Source: Quercus robur (taxonomy: Eukaryota > Streptophyta > Magnoliopsida > Fagales > Fagaceae). From it: a DNA stretch of 64,000 nucleotides. Both the position numbers and the translations under genes were made by a program. Shown piece after piece: positions 1 to 11,969 of the stretch (the first letter of the stretch is position 1; every line of letters starts with the position of its first letter). The DNA lies in NCBI RefSeq assembly GCF_932294415.1, contig NC_065537.1:7234349-7298348 (forward strand). The letters are read 5' to 3'. Below the pieces are notes generated by a model. It made no database searches, was not told the DNA's origin, and saw nothing but the letters and a program-made list of their open reading frames with translations.

Positions 1-3000
1 CACTTCTCATCATTGACCTATTCCAGCAAGCATGAATTAATGATCAATCTTTTTTGAAAAATTTTACTTCTTTTCCTAGGCTGAAGTCCGTGGATTCCAG
101 CAAGATGGCTTACACCTCCAAGCAAGAAGTTAGAAGTATGGCAAGGTTTGTCTTCCTCATAATTTATAAACTTCTACATTCAGTCGTAGAACATGAAGAA
201 GGAAATAATTGTTTGACTAGCTCGTTTTACATAGAAGAAGCAAGAGCGGTTGGAACTCAAAAAAAGTTTCGGATAGGTTCCTTCTATTTTATATTTTAAT
301 AGTTGAAATTTGTAGTGCAAGGAAATAAAGATTTTGTTTTATAAGATTTCCTATTTTGATTATAATGTTTGTTCTTAGTAGTGTTTTTGTCCTGATTCTA
401 GGCTTGTTATGTATATTTCTAGGTTTGTTATGCATATTCCTCAAGTAGATTGTATATTTCTAGGCTTGTTTTGTATATTTTTGAATTTGTTAGTCATAGT
501 CTTTTTCTTTGTATAAAACTTAAGCTCACCTATTTGTTTTGATGTTATTTTAATAGGATGACAAAAATTCCTCTCAAGGCATGGATATTGTCGTTAATTG
601 GGTACCTTTCGGTTGGCATGGAGTTTGAGACTAAGTAGCATGGATACTTCCACAATGTGGTTGATTTTGAAACTTAGTAGCATAAATAGTGAGGAATTTG
701 CCTATGTGACTTGTAAATTTTTTGTATTCTACATTGGCTCTGATATGACACAAGCTTGTCTGAAGTTGCAAGGAGTGCATGTTGCTAATGCTGATAGAGA
801 GCGTATTGATAATGTTGATAAAGGCACAGAGATAAGTGATGGCTGATAAGGCATGCTTGCTAAGGATAGAATGCTTGTTGGTTGCCCAGTTTTGGTCAGA
901 TTATCAAACTTGGATAATTGTTTGCATTTTTAAAAAGTGCAGACAAATGTAAATTGCAACTTTGTACAATGCATTATTGGAGAAATTTGTACCAGAGCTA
1001 AGCAAATTATCACTAGATTAGTACAAAAGGCTAACAAGTTGGAAGCTAAAATTCTACAGTTAGAGAAGGCTTATTAGTTTGGCATGTGAAAGCAAATGGC
1101 CAAGGACTTGTATTTAGAATAGGTGAATTGTAGTTTAGTTATTGTAAAAGATTGTAGTGACAATTGTTTTGAAAAAGTAGACAATTTCTTATCTTATTTA
1201 ATGTAATGACAATTGTAATGGCCACTCATTATATTATATTGTAATGGAAATTGAAATTCATTTCTTGCAATGGAAATTGGCAATTAGTTGATTTGCCTTA
1301 ATATTGTTCAACAGCTTGTTCAATATAACACCACATAAGCTTGTTCAATATCACCATCATATTGCTCAATAGCTTGTTAAAAAAAAACACCACATAAGAT
1401 AAATAAATTTAGTCGAGTTGCTTTAATACTTAGTTGTTAACATAAAGGCTTTGTAAACTATTATCCAACAAAAAATAGGATACTTATGTCCAATATCACC
1501 ATCATATAAGCTTAACCAAAGGTCCTACCTAAGATCAACATAAAATAGGTTACTTTTGTCCATTAACACCATCAAATAAGCTTATGGACAGCTGTACAAA
1601 ATAGTAACCATAAAAGGTTCAAACAATCAAAGGTCCTAATATATAAAAGGTCCAACAAAACTAACACTGCTACTACCCTTCAATCTTTTCTAGCTCAATT
1701 TCCAGCTCTTCCTTTTCCAGCACCAGTTCCAATTCCTTTTCCAGCTCCAACTCCGTTTCCATACCTACCAACTCCACTACTTCCAACAACACTTGTTTGG
1801 GTTGAGACCTATAATAATAGATACATTTGACCATATGGTAAGCATGTATGCCCAACAAGATCAATGACCAAAATATTGGCAATATGCAAATAGCAAGCAC
1901 AATGTGTAGTATATAGAGAGTAGAGAGAGTTATGTGTCAATTACTTGAAGTTTTATAACTTCCTGAACATTCTGTAGTGCAAAACTTTAAGGTGGTCTAG
2001 GCTGTAGAATGGCTCTCTTGAGTCTTGAACACTTCCTGAGAATAAGACATAGAACATGTCACTTGTGAACACTTCCTGGGTTTGATGTTAGTTGTGGCTT
2101 GTTATTCTTTATGTTCAGTTTGTAACTTGATTGATTATTGTACTTGCGGCGATTGATTGTAATGTCCCCAATTGTATACATCCTATATGCTTGGGTAACT
2201 ATTTTTTTGGTATCAATAAAGTTCCATTACTTATCTAAAAAATGGCATAATACTAATAGTAATACCATAAAAAAATAAAAAATAAATAAAAAAGGGGAAA
2301 AATACATAAGCCCCATGTGGTTTCTATGTAAAACACAGAACCTCATTTCCATTCCTTTTCTTCTTTTTTCCTTTCCATTACTTAATCAACCTATATGGCT
2401 ACCTAATGTACAACAGACACTCACAACTTGGCCATTTCAAATTAGTTTTTCATTTTGTTATAAATAAAAAGCCTATTAGGGAAGAACAAAAGAACAAACT
2501 TGAAGTGCCCCAAATAAATGTGATAGTCTTTCTTTCTTTTTTTTCTAACCCAAATTTGGTATATAGTAGAGAGTAAACAAAGAAATATTACTACTTGTAT
2601 CAGAGATCTACACAAGACATGACCCAAAGAAATGTGAGTAATCATATAGAATTAAAATTCAGAGATCTACAACCACTGCCACCAGAGAAATGAAAACAAC
2701 GAAAACACAATAGATATTTTAAGCAAAATGAGTCCATATTGCTGATTATCAAAAGATTTGTTATTTTTAACAAAATTAATTAATTAATTAATTAATAATT
2801 AACAAAAAACAAAAAAGGAACAGAAATGAAATTTGCATCCAAGATCTACTTCAGCAAATTGTGGTTCGTTAAAATTATGAGAAAATGTAGTAAAATTAAA
2901 TTAATAGAAAGTAAGTTTCTGAGTAAATGAATCTACCACTAGTAACTAACTAACTAACTTGTTCCCTTTAAATTACATTACATTACTCCAGTATTTCAGA

Positions 3001-3279
3001 AACCAAACACAGCCAGCCCAACATGAATGATATGTAAGTAAGTATTAACATAAAGAATCCGGACTAGTTGGGAAAAAAAAATCACAATCAGATTTTTTTT
3101 AGGGTTTGAACCTACCACTTAAGAATCCTATCAAAACTCATGAAAACATCAAAAAACAGCAAAATTCATGCCAAATCAACCAAACCTATAATAATATGAA
3201 CAGATTGATATCCAAAAAAAATTATCCCAAACCCATCAAAATCACGAAATCCAAAAATTGGAGAAATAGAAAATCATAA

Positions 3280-3510
3280 AAGAACAAACCTTGAGTTCGG
3301 TGCGGCGGTGCCAGCTCCAGAGACGACGTGTGCAGCGGCAGGGTGGAGCTCCGGTGCTAAGAGGAGAGGAGGAATCTGATTTAGGGTTTGTTTGAGACTA
3401 TCGTGTAGTTTGATTGAGGATTGAAGGTTTGTGTGAGTTGTGATTGTGTGTATTAGAATGTATTGGCTTTTCATTAAAAAGCTGACGTGGCATTATATTA
3501 TTGGTGGCGT
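3280..3510 (-). promoter_or_regulatory. Possible 5' leader exon with promoter-like upstream, left copy
   Basis: On the minus strand a GC-richer patch (about 3290-3370) sits in AT-rich DNA. It follows a CA-rich, leader-like stretch and ends in a plausible splice donor, CTCAAG|GTTTGTTC, near 3290. Just upstream (3482-3505) are an ACGT-core box (CCACGTCAGC) and a TATA-like TATAATG. This could be the promoter and first non-coding exon of a gene or element that lost its body. No downstream coding exon was found on the minus strand. In the right copy the ACGT core is mutated. Confidence 0.3.
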
Positions 3511-4079
3511 AAAAGAGCTGGTTTACTCTAGCTTCGTACAGAATGTATTCTAAAAAAAATGATATAGATGTTGCTACAGTAACATCTATACTTAGATGTA
3601 ACAATAGTATATTGTAAAATATTTTGAAAAATGATTCACCAGATGGAGAGATTTTGAAAAATGATTTTGTGTATTTTGGTCTATTTACATTTTTTAAAGG
3701 ACTTTTGCATGCTCTTAATGAGCTAGCTAGGATAAAATAACTATGATCATCAGTCTTTTATTTTCCACAAAAGGTCAACGATGCTTTATAAAAATATAAT
3801 AAAAAATAGAAAGGTCTGTGTCGTATGGACCCATGGCCATGTGCGCTTAAACAGTGAGTTTTTTGTTTTTTTTTTTTATGGTTAGTCTGTGTCTTTTGAG
3901 TACGACTGAGGGAGTATTTTAGGCTTTTTATTGTTTTAGCAGCGGGCCATGAGAAAATAACAAAACAAAACAAAACAAAAGAGCTTCGTGCAAAAAGAAT
4001 GAAAAACAAGACAGAGACACCCACATTTTGGATGAGCAGGATTGGTGAAGTTTTGGAATAGGAAAAGTATTTTCTAACG

Positions 4080-4140
4080 GTAGCTTAGAGTGACTGAGAC
4101 CACTTACCAAACAATGGTGGTCCAAGAAATTATAAAAGCA
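4080..4140 (+). promoter_or_regulatory. Orphan promoter module P1 (TATA at 4131)
   Basis: This block (ACCAAACAATGGTGGTCCAA, then TATAAAAG at 4131-4138) matches the sequence directly upstream of the collagen-like gene (11870-11900) and of its paralogue (29340-29377). Homology extends upstream to about 3800. Downstream there is no signal-peptide or proline-rich frame, so the promoter has no recognisable gene here. Confidence 0.55.
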
Positions 4141-5715
4141 TAATGCCCAAGTGTATGCGTGTTTTTTACATTTTTTGGATCACTGATTTATAGATCTAAA
4201 ATGTAAAAATAAACATTCAAGGGAGTCATAATTTCTCTCTAGAAATTAAAAATTAAGGCATTAAAACTCTTCTTATTAAAAATAAAAAATAAAAAACAAC
4301 ATTAACTCTCTACTCTCTAGCTCATCATCTCTATCCAGTTTATGTAAAGAAATTTGAGGTTAGCTCCACAAATTTGTGTTTCGTGTTCTAAAGTGATTTG
4401 CCCTTAGATGTATCAGTTGGGTATACAATTTAACAATTGTATAATTAGAGGTTGTTATTCATGTGATGCTGATGCCTTCAGTACTTGCTGCTCGTCATTG
4501 GTGATGCCACAATTCGCTGGTGGCAAGTAATGAGAAAGGCATATCAAACACTCACAACATAAAATATGCAACAAACAGATGATATGGATAGTGGTGGAGA
4601 GTTTAAGTCTTGAAGATGATGGTGGAGTGTGGAGAATTAATTTAAGTAAAATTAGTTGACATGGCAAATAATATCACTATATTAATGATATGATAAGTTG
4701 TGGTATGCTCACCGTTATATTTTAATAAGAATTTATGATCATCGGTGGCACTATGTATAGTTCAGGATTGGAGTTTAAATGAACCCTCTGAGTTGCCAAT
4801 TTATTTTTTATATATATAATATTTTTTTAATGTTTTTTATTTAACTCCTTTAATAAAAATTTGAACACCTTGACCTCAAATTTATTTTTAAGCCTAGCTT
4901 AAATAAGTTTAAATATGATTCTCTTAACAATATTTTGGTCTTTTTTTTAAAAAAAAAATCCCAACAACAAATCAATTTTATCTAAAATATGGGGGAGTAA
5001 AAAATAGTAAGTCCAACAATAATAGCAAAATTTGTTCATCTTAAACCTCAAAAAATGTTCATTTAGATCTTAACAATTTTTAGTATAAAAATTACATTGT
5101 CTCTAAACAAATATGTAGAACATTATACATTTTTATGCAAAAGTGATATTATACACTTTTGCAAATCTTACATTGATAGTATCTAATCTACAATATAAAC
5201 ATATAATTGTCCTAAACTAATAAATAAAAGTATTTTAGGTAGTATTAATTAAAGTTCACTTAACAACAATAATTTATATATTCATTGTATTTAGAAATGA
5301 TAAATGATTTTCAAGATTTAATTTTAACAACAATAATTAGTATGTTCATTATATAAAGAAATAATATGTCTAATAAACTTATAGTTCATCTTTTATTTTC
5401 ATGCTAGTCCATCTTATGGAAAATTTTTGAAATAAGATCGTAGATTACAGTATTTATCTCTTATCCAAGATTCATATTTTCACCGACTCCCTAGAAAAAT
5501 ATCATGGAGCTCCTACTATGACTATGGTCTTAAAAAGGTGTAATTTTTTTTCAAGTGACACCAAGTGAACTTGTATGAACGAACGGATTTCATTAAAAAA
5601 AAAAGAGTTTACAGAACACATGCACACAAAATACAACCCAACTGGAAATCAACTCACTGAAACACCACACTATCAAGACTGCCACACAAGCCACGACTGA
5701 GAAGTTAACAACCAT

Positions 5716-6048
5716 CTCAATTAGTTCAGAGATATGTGAAAGGTTTATGCTGATGTAAAGCTTGATTTTGTGAATCTTTAAGTGGCACTCTGTATCTTGC
5801 ATCGACTTCACATGAGAGGTACCTTGGAAAGCCTCAAGAGTTTAAAATACATTCTCATAGCTCATTTTATATCCCCATTAATGATGCTCACTAGGTAAAC
5901 AATCCTATGTTTGATGTTTTCTAATGGCATTAGAAGATGCTATCTAATGATGTAATTCAGAAGGGTAATGCAAAGAACAACTTAGAGGATGTTCTGAATC
6001 CATCTAGAATTTCAATTATTCTATAACTGCTTATATATGTCTTACACA
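5716..6048. other. Spacer between duplicated copies, no gene seen
   Basis: This short stretch separates the end of the left copy from the first visible base of the right copy. It may belong to the left edge of the unit, whose equivalent in the left copy would lie outside the window. I see no coding region or terminal repeat here. Confidence 0.5.
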
Positions 6049-7334
6049 CACTTCTCATCATTGACCTATTCTAGCAAGCATGAATTAATGATCAATCTTT
6101 TTTGACAAATTTTACTTCTTTTCCCAGGCTGAAGTTTGTGGATTCCAGCAGGATGGCTTACACCTCCAAGCAAGAAGTCAGAAGTATGGCAAGGTTTGTC
6201 TTCCTCATAATTTATAAACTTCTACATTCAGTCGTAGAACGTGAAGAAGGAAATAATTGTTTGACTAGCTCGTTTTACATAGAAGAAGCAAGAGCGGTTG
6301 TAACTCAAAAAAAGTTTCGGATAGGTTCCTTCTATTTTATATCTTAATAGTTGAAATTTGTAGTGCAAGGAAACAAAGATTTTGTTTTATAAGATTTCCT
6401 ATTTTGATTATAATGTTTGTTCTTAGCAGTGTTTTTGTCCTGATTCTAGGCTTGTTATGTATATTTCTAGGTTTGTTATGCATATTCCTCAAGTAGATTG
6501 TGTATTTGTAGGCTTGTTTTGTATATTTTTGAATTTGTTAGCCATAGCCTTTTTCTTTGTATAAAACTTAAGCTCACCTATTTGTTTTGATGTTATTTTA
6601 ATAGGATGACAAAAATTCCTCTCAGGGCATGGATACTGTGGTTGATTGGGTACCTTTCGGTTGGCATGGAGTTTGAGACTAAGTAGCATGGATACTTCCA
6701 CAATGTGGTTGATTTTGAAACTTAGTAGCATAAATAGTGAGGAATTTGGCTATGTGACTTATAAATTTTTTGTATTCTACATTGGCTCTGATATGACACA
6801 AGCTTGTCTGAAGTTGCAAGGAGTGCATGTTGCTAATGCTAATAGAGAGCGTATTGATAATGTTGATAAGGGCGCAGAGAGAAGTGATGGCTGATAAGGC
6901 ATGCCTGCTAAGGATAGAATGCTTGTTGGTTGCCCAGTTTTGGTCAGATTTTGGTCAGATTATCAAACTTGAATAATTGTCTACATATTTTAAAATTGCA
7001 GACAAGTGTAAATTAAAACTTTGTACAATGGATTATTGGAGAAATTTGTACCAGAGCTAAGAAAATTATCACTGGATTAGTACGAAAGGCTAACAAGTTG
7101 GAAGCTAAAATTCTGCAGTTAGAGAAGGCTAATTAGTTTGGCATGTGAAAGCAAATGGCCAAGGACTTGTATTTAGGATAGGTGAATTGTAGTTTAGTTA
7201 TTGTAAAATATTGTAGTGACAATTGTTTTGAAAAATTTGACAGTTTCTTATCTTATTTAATGTAATGACAATTGTAATGGCCACTCGTTATATTATATTG
7301 TAATGGAAATTGAAATGCATTTCTTGCAATGGAA

Positions 7335-7344
7335 ATTGACATTT

Positions 7345-7385
<41 letters not shown>

Positions 7386-7401
7386 AGAATTAAAATTGAC
7401 A
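7335..7401 (-). repeat. Poly(T) insertion flanked by a short direct repeat
   Basis: A run of 38 T (7347-7384) followed by a few bases lies between two versions of AATTGACA(T/C)TTAG. The left copy of the duplication has one related version and no T-run. A poly(A) tract with a target duplication is what retroposition leaves, so this may be a minimal tail-only retroinsertion on the minus strand. Slippage at a pre-existing T-run cannot be excluded. Confidence 0.5.
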
Positions 7402-8763
7402 CTTAGTTGATTTGCCTTTATATTGTTCAACATAACACCACATAAGCATGTTCAGTATCACCATCATATTGCTAAATAGCTTGTTAAAAAAAAAAAAAAA
7501 ACACATAAGATAAATAAATTTAGTCGAGTTGCTTTAATACTTAGTTGTTAACATAAAGGTTTTGTAAACTATTATCCAACAAAAAATAGGATACTTATGT
7601 CCAGTATCACCATCATATAAGCTTAACCAAAGGTCCTACCTAAGATCAACATAAAATAGGTTACTTTTGTCCATTAACACCATCAAATAAGCTTATGAAC
7701 AGTTGTACAAAATAGTAACCATAAAAGGTTCAAACAATCAAAGGTCCTAATATATAAAAGGTCCTACAAAACTAACACTGCTACTACCCTTCAATCTTTT
7801 CTAGCTCAATTTCCAGCTCTTCCTTTTCCAGCACTAGTTCCAATTCCTTTTCCATATCTACCAACTCCACTACTTCCAACAACACTTGTTTGGGTTGAGA
7901 CCTATAATAATAGATACATTTGACCATATGGTAAGCATGTATGCCCAACAAGATCAATGACCAAAATATTGGCAATATGGAAATAGGAAGAACAATGTGT
8001 AGTATATAGAGAGTAGAGAGAGTTATGTGTCAATTACTTGAGGTTTTATAACTTCCTGAACATTATGTAGTGCAAAACTTTGAGGTGGTCCAGGCTGTAG
8101 AATGGCTCTCTTGAGTCTTGAACACTTCCTAAGAATAAGACACAGAACATGTCAGTTGTGAACACTTCCTAAGTTGGATGTTAGTTGTGGCTTGTTATTC
8201 TTTATGTTCAGTTTGAAACTTGATTGATTATTGTACTTGGGGCGATTGATTGTAATGTCCCCAATTGTATACATCCTATATGCTTGGGTAACTATTTTTT
8301 TGGTATCAATAAAGTTCCATTACTTATCCAAAAGAACAAACTTGAAGTGCCCCAAAATGTGATAGTCTTTCTTTCTTTCTTTTCTAAGCCAAATTTGGTA
8401 TACAGTAGAGAGTAAACAAAGAAATATTACTACTTGTATCAGAGATCTACACAAGACATGACCCAAAGAAATGTGTGTAATCATATAGAATTAAAACTCA
8501 GAGATCTACAGCCACTGCCACCAGAGAAATGAAAACAACGGAAACACAATAGATATTTTAAGCAAAATGAGTCCATATAGTTGATTATCAAAAGATCTGT
8601 TATTTTTAACAAAATTAATTAATTAATAATTAACAAAAAAAAGGAACAGAAATGAAATTTGGATCCAAGATCTACTATAGCAAATTGTGGTCTGTTAAAA
8701 TTCTGAGAAAATGCAGTAAAATTAAATTAATAAAAAAGTAAGTTTCTGAGTAAATGAATCTAC

Positions 8764-9857
8764 TGTAAGGTTGAATTTAATCAACCATCTTGTTGACTTT
8801 ATTCCGTGCCAAATTTGCTTGTATTTCAGCATTTAGTAACCCTGTATTTAGGTGGGTTTTGTTGTAAGGGTAGTGAGTGAGATAGAGTGATTGAATGTTT
8901 AAGAGTGTGCAAGAAAACAGAGCCTCGCAGCTTGATCTCGCGGGTGACTCGCGGCTGCAAGCCGCCAGAAGCAGCACACGTGCCAAGCATGTCAGAAGTC
9001 GAAGCGTCATGCTAGCTGGAGCACTACAGGACAAAATAGGACAACTGGTCGTTCTGTTATCGCGCGGCTGGAACTCGCGACTCAGTCAAGCCGCGAGCCA
9101 CCCCTGTTTTGAAAAACCTGACATTTCACATTCTTCTCTCAACCCAGTATAAATATCCCTTATACCCACAAATGAAAGAGAGCTTCCAAAGAGAATTTTG
9201 AGAGAGAAACCCTAGAGTAAAAAAGATTGTTTCATCTACAATCTTTACATAAGAGTCTCTTCAAATTCTTCAACTCTCTTCCTCTCTATTGTCAAATCCT
9301 TGAGAGGCATTTTACCAAAACCTTTTTCTCACCATATCTATTACTGTGAGAGGGCTGTTTGGTGTTCTGGGAAGCAGTTAGGAAGGAACCAATCTACATT
9401 GGTTGTTGCTATGGTCAAGTAGTAGAATTCGGGAAGCTAGAAAAGGAATAGGTTCGGCACAACCTCGTTGGAGTAAGAAGCTTGGAGGGCTTAGGTGCAC
9501 TGGGTAGATTAGGCTTAGAAGGTCTATTGCTGTCCATGTATCCCAACTACATTTTCTAGTGGATTGTTTACCGCTTAGAGGGCGGCGGAGAGGTTTTACG
9601 CTGAGGGCTTCGGTTTCCTCTTCGATAACACATCGCATGTTGTCTTTGTGTTTGCATCTTCCTTCCCTTTTATCTTTGCCTTTTATTATCTGCTGTGAGT
9701 TGTGATTTTAATTTGGCTTAGATTGTTTTTCCAATTCTATTTTATAGCTTGTGTTCATTTTCCGCACACTAGTTATTTGACATAAAGGTTGAATTGGTTA
9801 ATTTGTAAATTGGGGGTCTAAATGTTCAAGAGTGTTGTTACACTATTTGAACTTTCA
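8764..9857 (+). mobile_element. Solo LTR, 1094 bp
   Basis: The block begins TGTAAGG and ends CTTTCA, giving inverted TG/CA termini. It is flanked by the direct repeats tctac (8759-8763) and tctat (9858-9862). The left duplication copy holds the uninterrupted site (tctaccactag near 2932), which proves an insertion after duplication. A TATA box (TATAAATA, 9148-9155) lies mid-element, followed by a purine-rich leader, as expected for an LTR promoter. Its GC-rich motifs (CTCGCGGCTGCAAGCCGCC) contrast with the AT-rich surroundings. No internal retrotransposon sequence adjoins it, so it is the product of LTR-LTR recombination. The superfamily is not certain. Confidence 0.85.
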
Positions 9858-10225
9858 TCTATCACTAGTAACTAACTAACTAACTTGTTCCCTTTAAATT
9901 ACATTACATTACTCCAATATTTCAAAAACCAAACCCAGCCAGCCCAACATGAATGATATGTAAGTAAGTATTAACATAAAGTATCCAGACTAGCTGGGGG
10001 AAAAAAAAAATCACAATTAGATTTTTTTTAGGGTTTGAACCTACCACTTAAGAATCCAATCAAAACTCATGAAAACACCAAAAAACAGCAAAATTCATGC
10101 CAAATCAACCAAACCTATACTAATATGAATAGATTGATATCCAAAAAAGTTATCCCAAACCCATCAAAATCACGAAATCCAAAAATTGGAGAAATAGAAA
10201 ATCATAAAAGAGCAAACCTTGAGTT

Positions 10226-10470
10226 CGGTGCGGCGGCGCCAGCTCCAGAGACGACGTGTGCAGCGGCGAGGTGGAACTCCGATGCTAAGAGGAGAGGAGG
10301 AATCTGATTTGGGGTTTATTTGAGACTATCGTGTAGTTTGATTGAGGATTGAAGGTTTATGTGAGCTGTGATTGAGTGTATTAGAATGTATTGCCTTTTC
10401 ATTAAAAAGCTGATGTGGCACTATATTATTGGTGGTGTAAAAGAGTTGGTTTATGCCAGCTCCGGACGGA
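10226..10470 (-). promoter_or_regulatory. Possible 5' leader exon, right copy
   Basis: This is the counterpart of 3280-3510, with the same GC-richer patch and the donor-like CAAG|GTTTGCTC on the minus strand. The ACGT core upstream has changed from GACGTGG to GATGTGG on the plus strand. No coding sequence follows. Confidence 0.25.
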
Positions 10471-10994
10471 AGGTATTCTAATAAAAAATGATATAGATGT
10501 TGCTACAGTAACATCTATATTTAGATGTAAAATATTTTGAAAAATGATTCACCAGATGGAGAGATTTTTGTGTATTTTGGTGAATGGTGTATTTTGGTGA
10601 AAAATATTTTAAAGGACTTTTGCATGCACTTAATGAGCTAGCTAGGATAAAATAACTATGGTCATCAGTCTTTTATTTTCCACAAAAGGTCAAAGATGCT
10701 TTATAAAAATATAATAAAAAATAGAAAGGTCTGTGTGGTATGGACCCATGGCCATGTGCGCTTAAACAGTGAGTTTTTTGTTTTTTTTTTTATGGTTAGT
10801 CTGTGTCTTTTGAGTACGACTGAGGGAGTATTTTAGGCTTTTTATTGTTTTAGCAGCGGGCCATGAGAAAATAACAAAACAAAACAAAACAAAAGAGCTT
10901 CGTGCAAAAAGAATGAAAAACAAGACAGAGACACCCACATTTTGGATGAGCAGGATTGGTGAAGTTTTGGAATAGGAAAAGTATTTTCTAACGG

Positions 10995-11052
10995 TAGCTT
11001 AGAGTGACTGAGACCACTTACCAAACAATGGTGGTCCAAGAAATTATAAAAG
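10995..11052 (+). promoter_or_regulatory. Orphan promoter module P2 (TATA at 11045)
   Basis: This is the right-copy counterpart of P1 and is near-identical to it, with TATAAAAG at 11045-11052. No gene follows it. The intact gene's own promoter lies only about 840 bp further right, so two versions of the module stand in tandem here. Confidence 0.55.
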
Positions 11053-11839
11053 CATAATGCCCAAGTGTATGCGTGTTTTTTACATTTTTTGGATCACTGA
11101 TTTATAGATCTAAAATGTAAAAATAAACATTCAAGGGAGTCATAATTTCTCTCTAGAAATTAAAAATTAAGGCATTAAAACTCTTCTTATTAAAAATAAA
11201 AAATAAAAAACAACATTAACTAGCTCATCATCTCTATCCAGTTTATGTAAAGAAATTTGAGGTTAGCTCCACAAATTTGTGTTTCGTGTTCTAAAGTGAT
11301 TTGCCCTTAGATGTATCAGTTGGGTATACAATTTAACAATTGTATAATTAGAGGTTGTTATTTTTTGTCATGTGATGCTGATGCCTTCAGTACTTGCTGC
11401 TCGTCATTGGTGATGCCACAATTCACTGGTGGCAACTAATGAGAAAGGCATATCAAACACTCACAACATAAAATATGCAACAAACAGATGATATGGATAG
11501 TGGTGGGGAGTTTAAGTCTTGAAGATGATGGTGGAGTGTGGAGAATTAATTTAAGTAAAATTAGTTGACATGGCAACCTCACTATCAGGACTGCCACACA
11601 AGCCACAACTGAGAAGTTAACAACCATTACGTACGGTCTAGAAAATTCAACTGGAAAGTGGATGCATGCATGTATTATTGTACTAGCACCGACTTTCCTA
11701 TTAATAAAAATAAAAAGGTCCATGTCGCAAGGGCCCATGGCTCTTTTTTATTTTTTTATTTTTGGGTTATTTTTGTTTTCGGAAAAAATAACAAAATAAA
11801 ACAAAAGAGGTTCATGCAAAAAATTAAAATAAGGTTGGT

Positions 11840-11900
11840 GAAGTCTGAGACTGCCTAAGACTATCTACCAAACGATGGTGATCCAAGCAACTATAAAAAG
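11840..11900 (+). promoter_or_regulatory. Core promoter of the collagen-like gene (TATA at 11892)
   Basis: CCAAACGATGGTGATCCAAG is followed by TATAAAAAG at 11892-11900. A start of transcription about 30 bp downstream would lie near 11922. That excludes the ATG at 11902, which is in another frame, and leaves a leader of about 45 nt before the ATG at 11970. Conservation of the block in P1, P2 and P4 supports a promoter role. Confidence 0.6.
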
Positions 11901-11969
11901 CATGGCTTTGTGGGTATTTCAGAGCAGACGGAGCTTCACCTCCAACTACAACATCCAAATATTTCAACC

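Larger units (their letters stand above)
1..5715. repeat. Left copy of a ~6-kb direct segmental duplication
   Basis: Positions 1 to about 4667 match 6049 to about 11576 in the same order and orientation, and 5668-5715 matches 11580-11627. Position 1 is already inside the unit, so its left edge lies outside the window. The copies differ by scattered substitutions and short indels, plus a solo LTR and a poly(T) insertion present only in the right copy and about 1 kb (4668-5667) present only here. No convincing protein gene is seen: the longest open frames begin at non-ATG codons and resemble nothing I recognise. The unit carries a possible minus-strand leader near 3290-3500 and an orphan promoter near 4080-4140. 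Confidence 0.9.
6049..11627. repeat. Right copy of the ~6-kb direct segmental duplication
   Basis: This is the second copy of the unit at 1-5715. Compared with the left copy it has gained a poly(T) insertion (7347-7384) and a 1.1-kb solo LTR (8764-9857). It lacks about 1 kb that would correspond to 4668-5667: sequence matching 4667 is followed, after three bases, by sequence matching 5668. The stretch 10690-11220 is almost identical to 3770-4310, whereas parts such as 6900-7100 differ more. As in the left copy, small open frames (for example 6688-6894 on plus) start at non-ATG codons or are too short to support. Confidence 0.9.

Noticed and set aside
54..299. 81-codon open frame, repeated at 6102-6347
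   Set aside because: It starts at TTG in the left copy, no domain is recognisable, and both copies are near-identical simply because the DNA is duplicated.
598..846. 82-codon open frame, repeated at 6646-6894
   Set aside because: The first codon is TTG; from the internal ATG only 68 codons remain, with no family resemblance. Differences between copies fall at replacement sites as readily as at silent ones.
1673..1900. Minus-strand frame with a hydrophobic segment and a Glu/Leu-rich tail
   Set aside because: It needs a GTG or TTG start in both copies and the tail is a simple repeat. The copies do differ by an in-frame 18 bp, but that alone is weak evidence for coding.
3928..4125. 65-codon minus-strand frame identical in both duplication copies (10842-11039)
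   Set aside because: It is antisense to the promoter module and low complexity; identity reflects recent duplication or conversion of the DNA.
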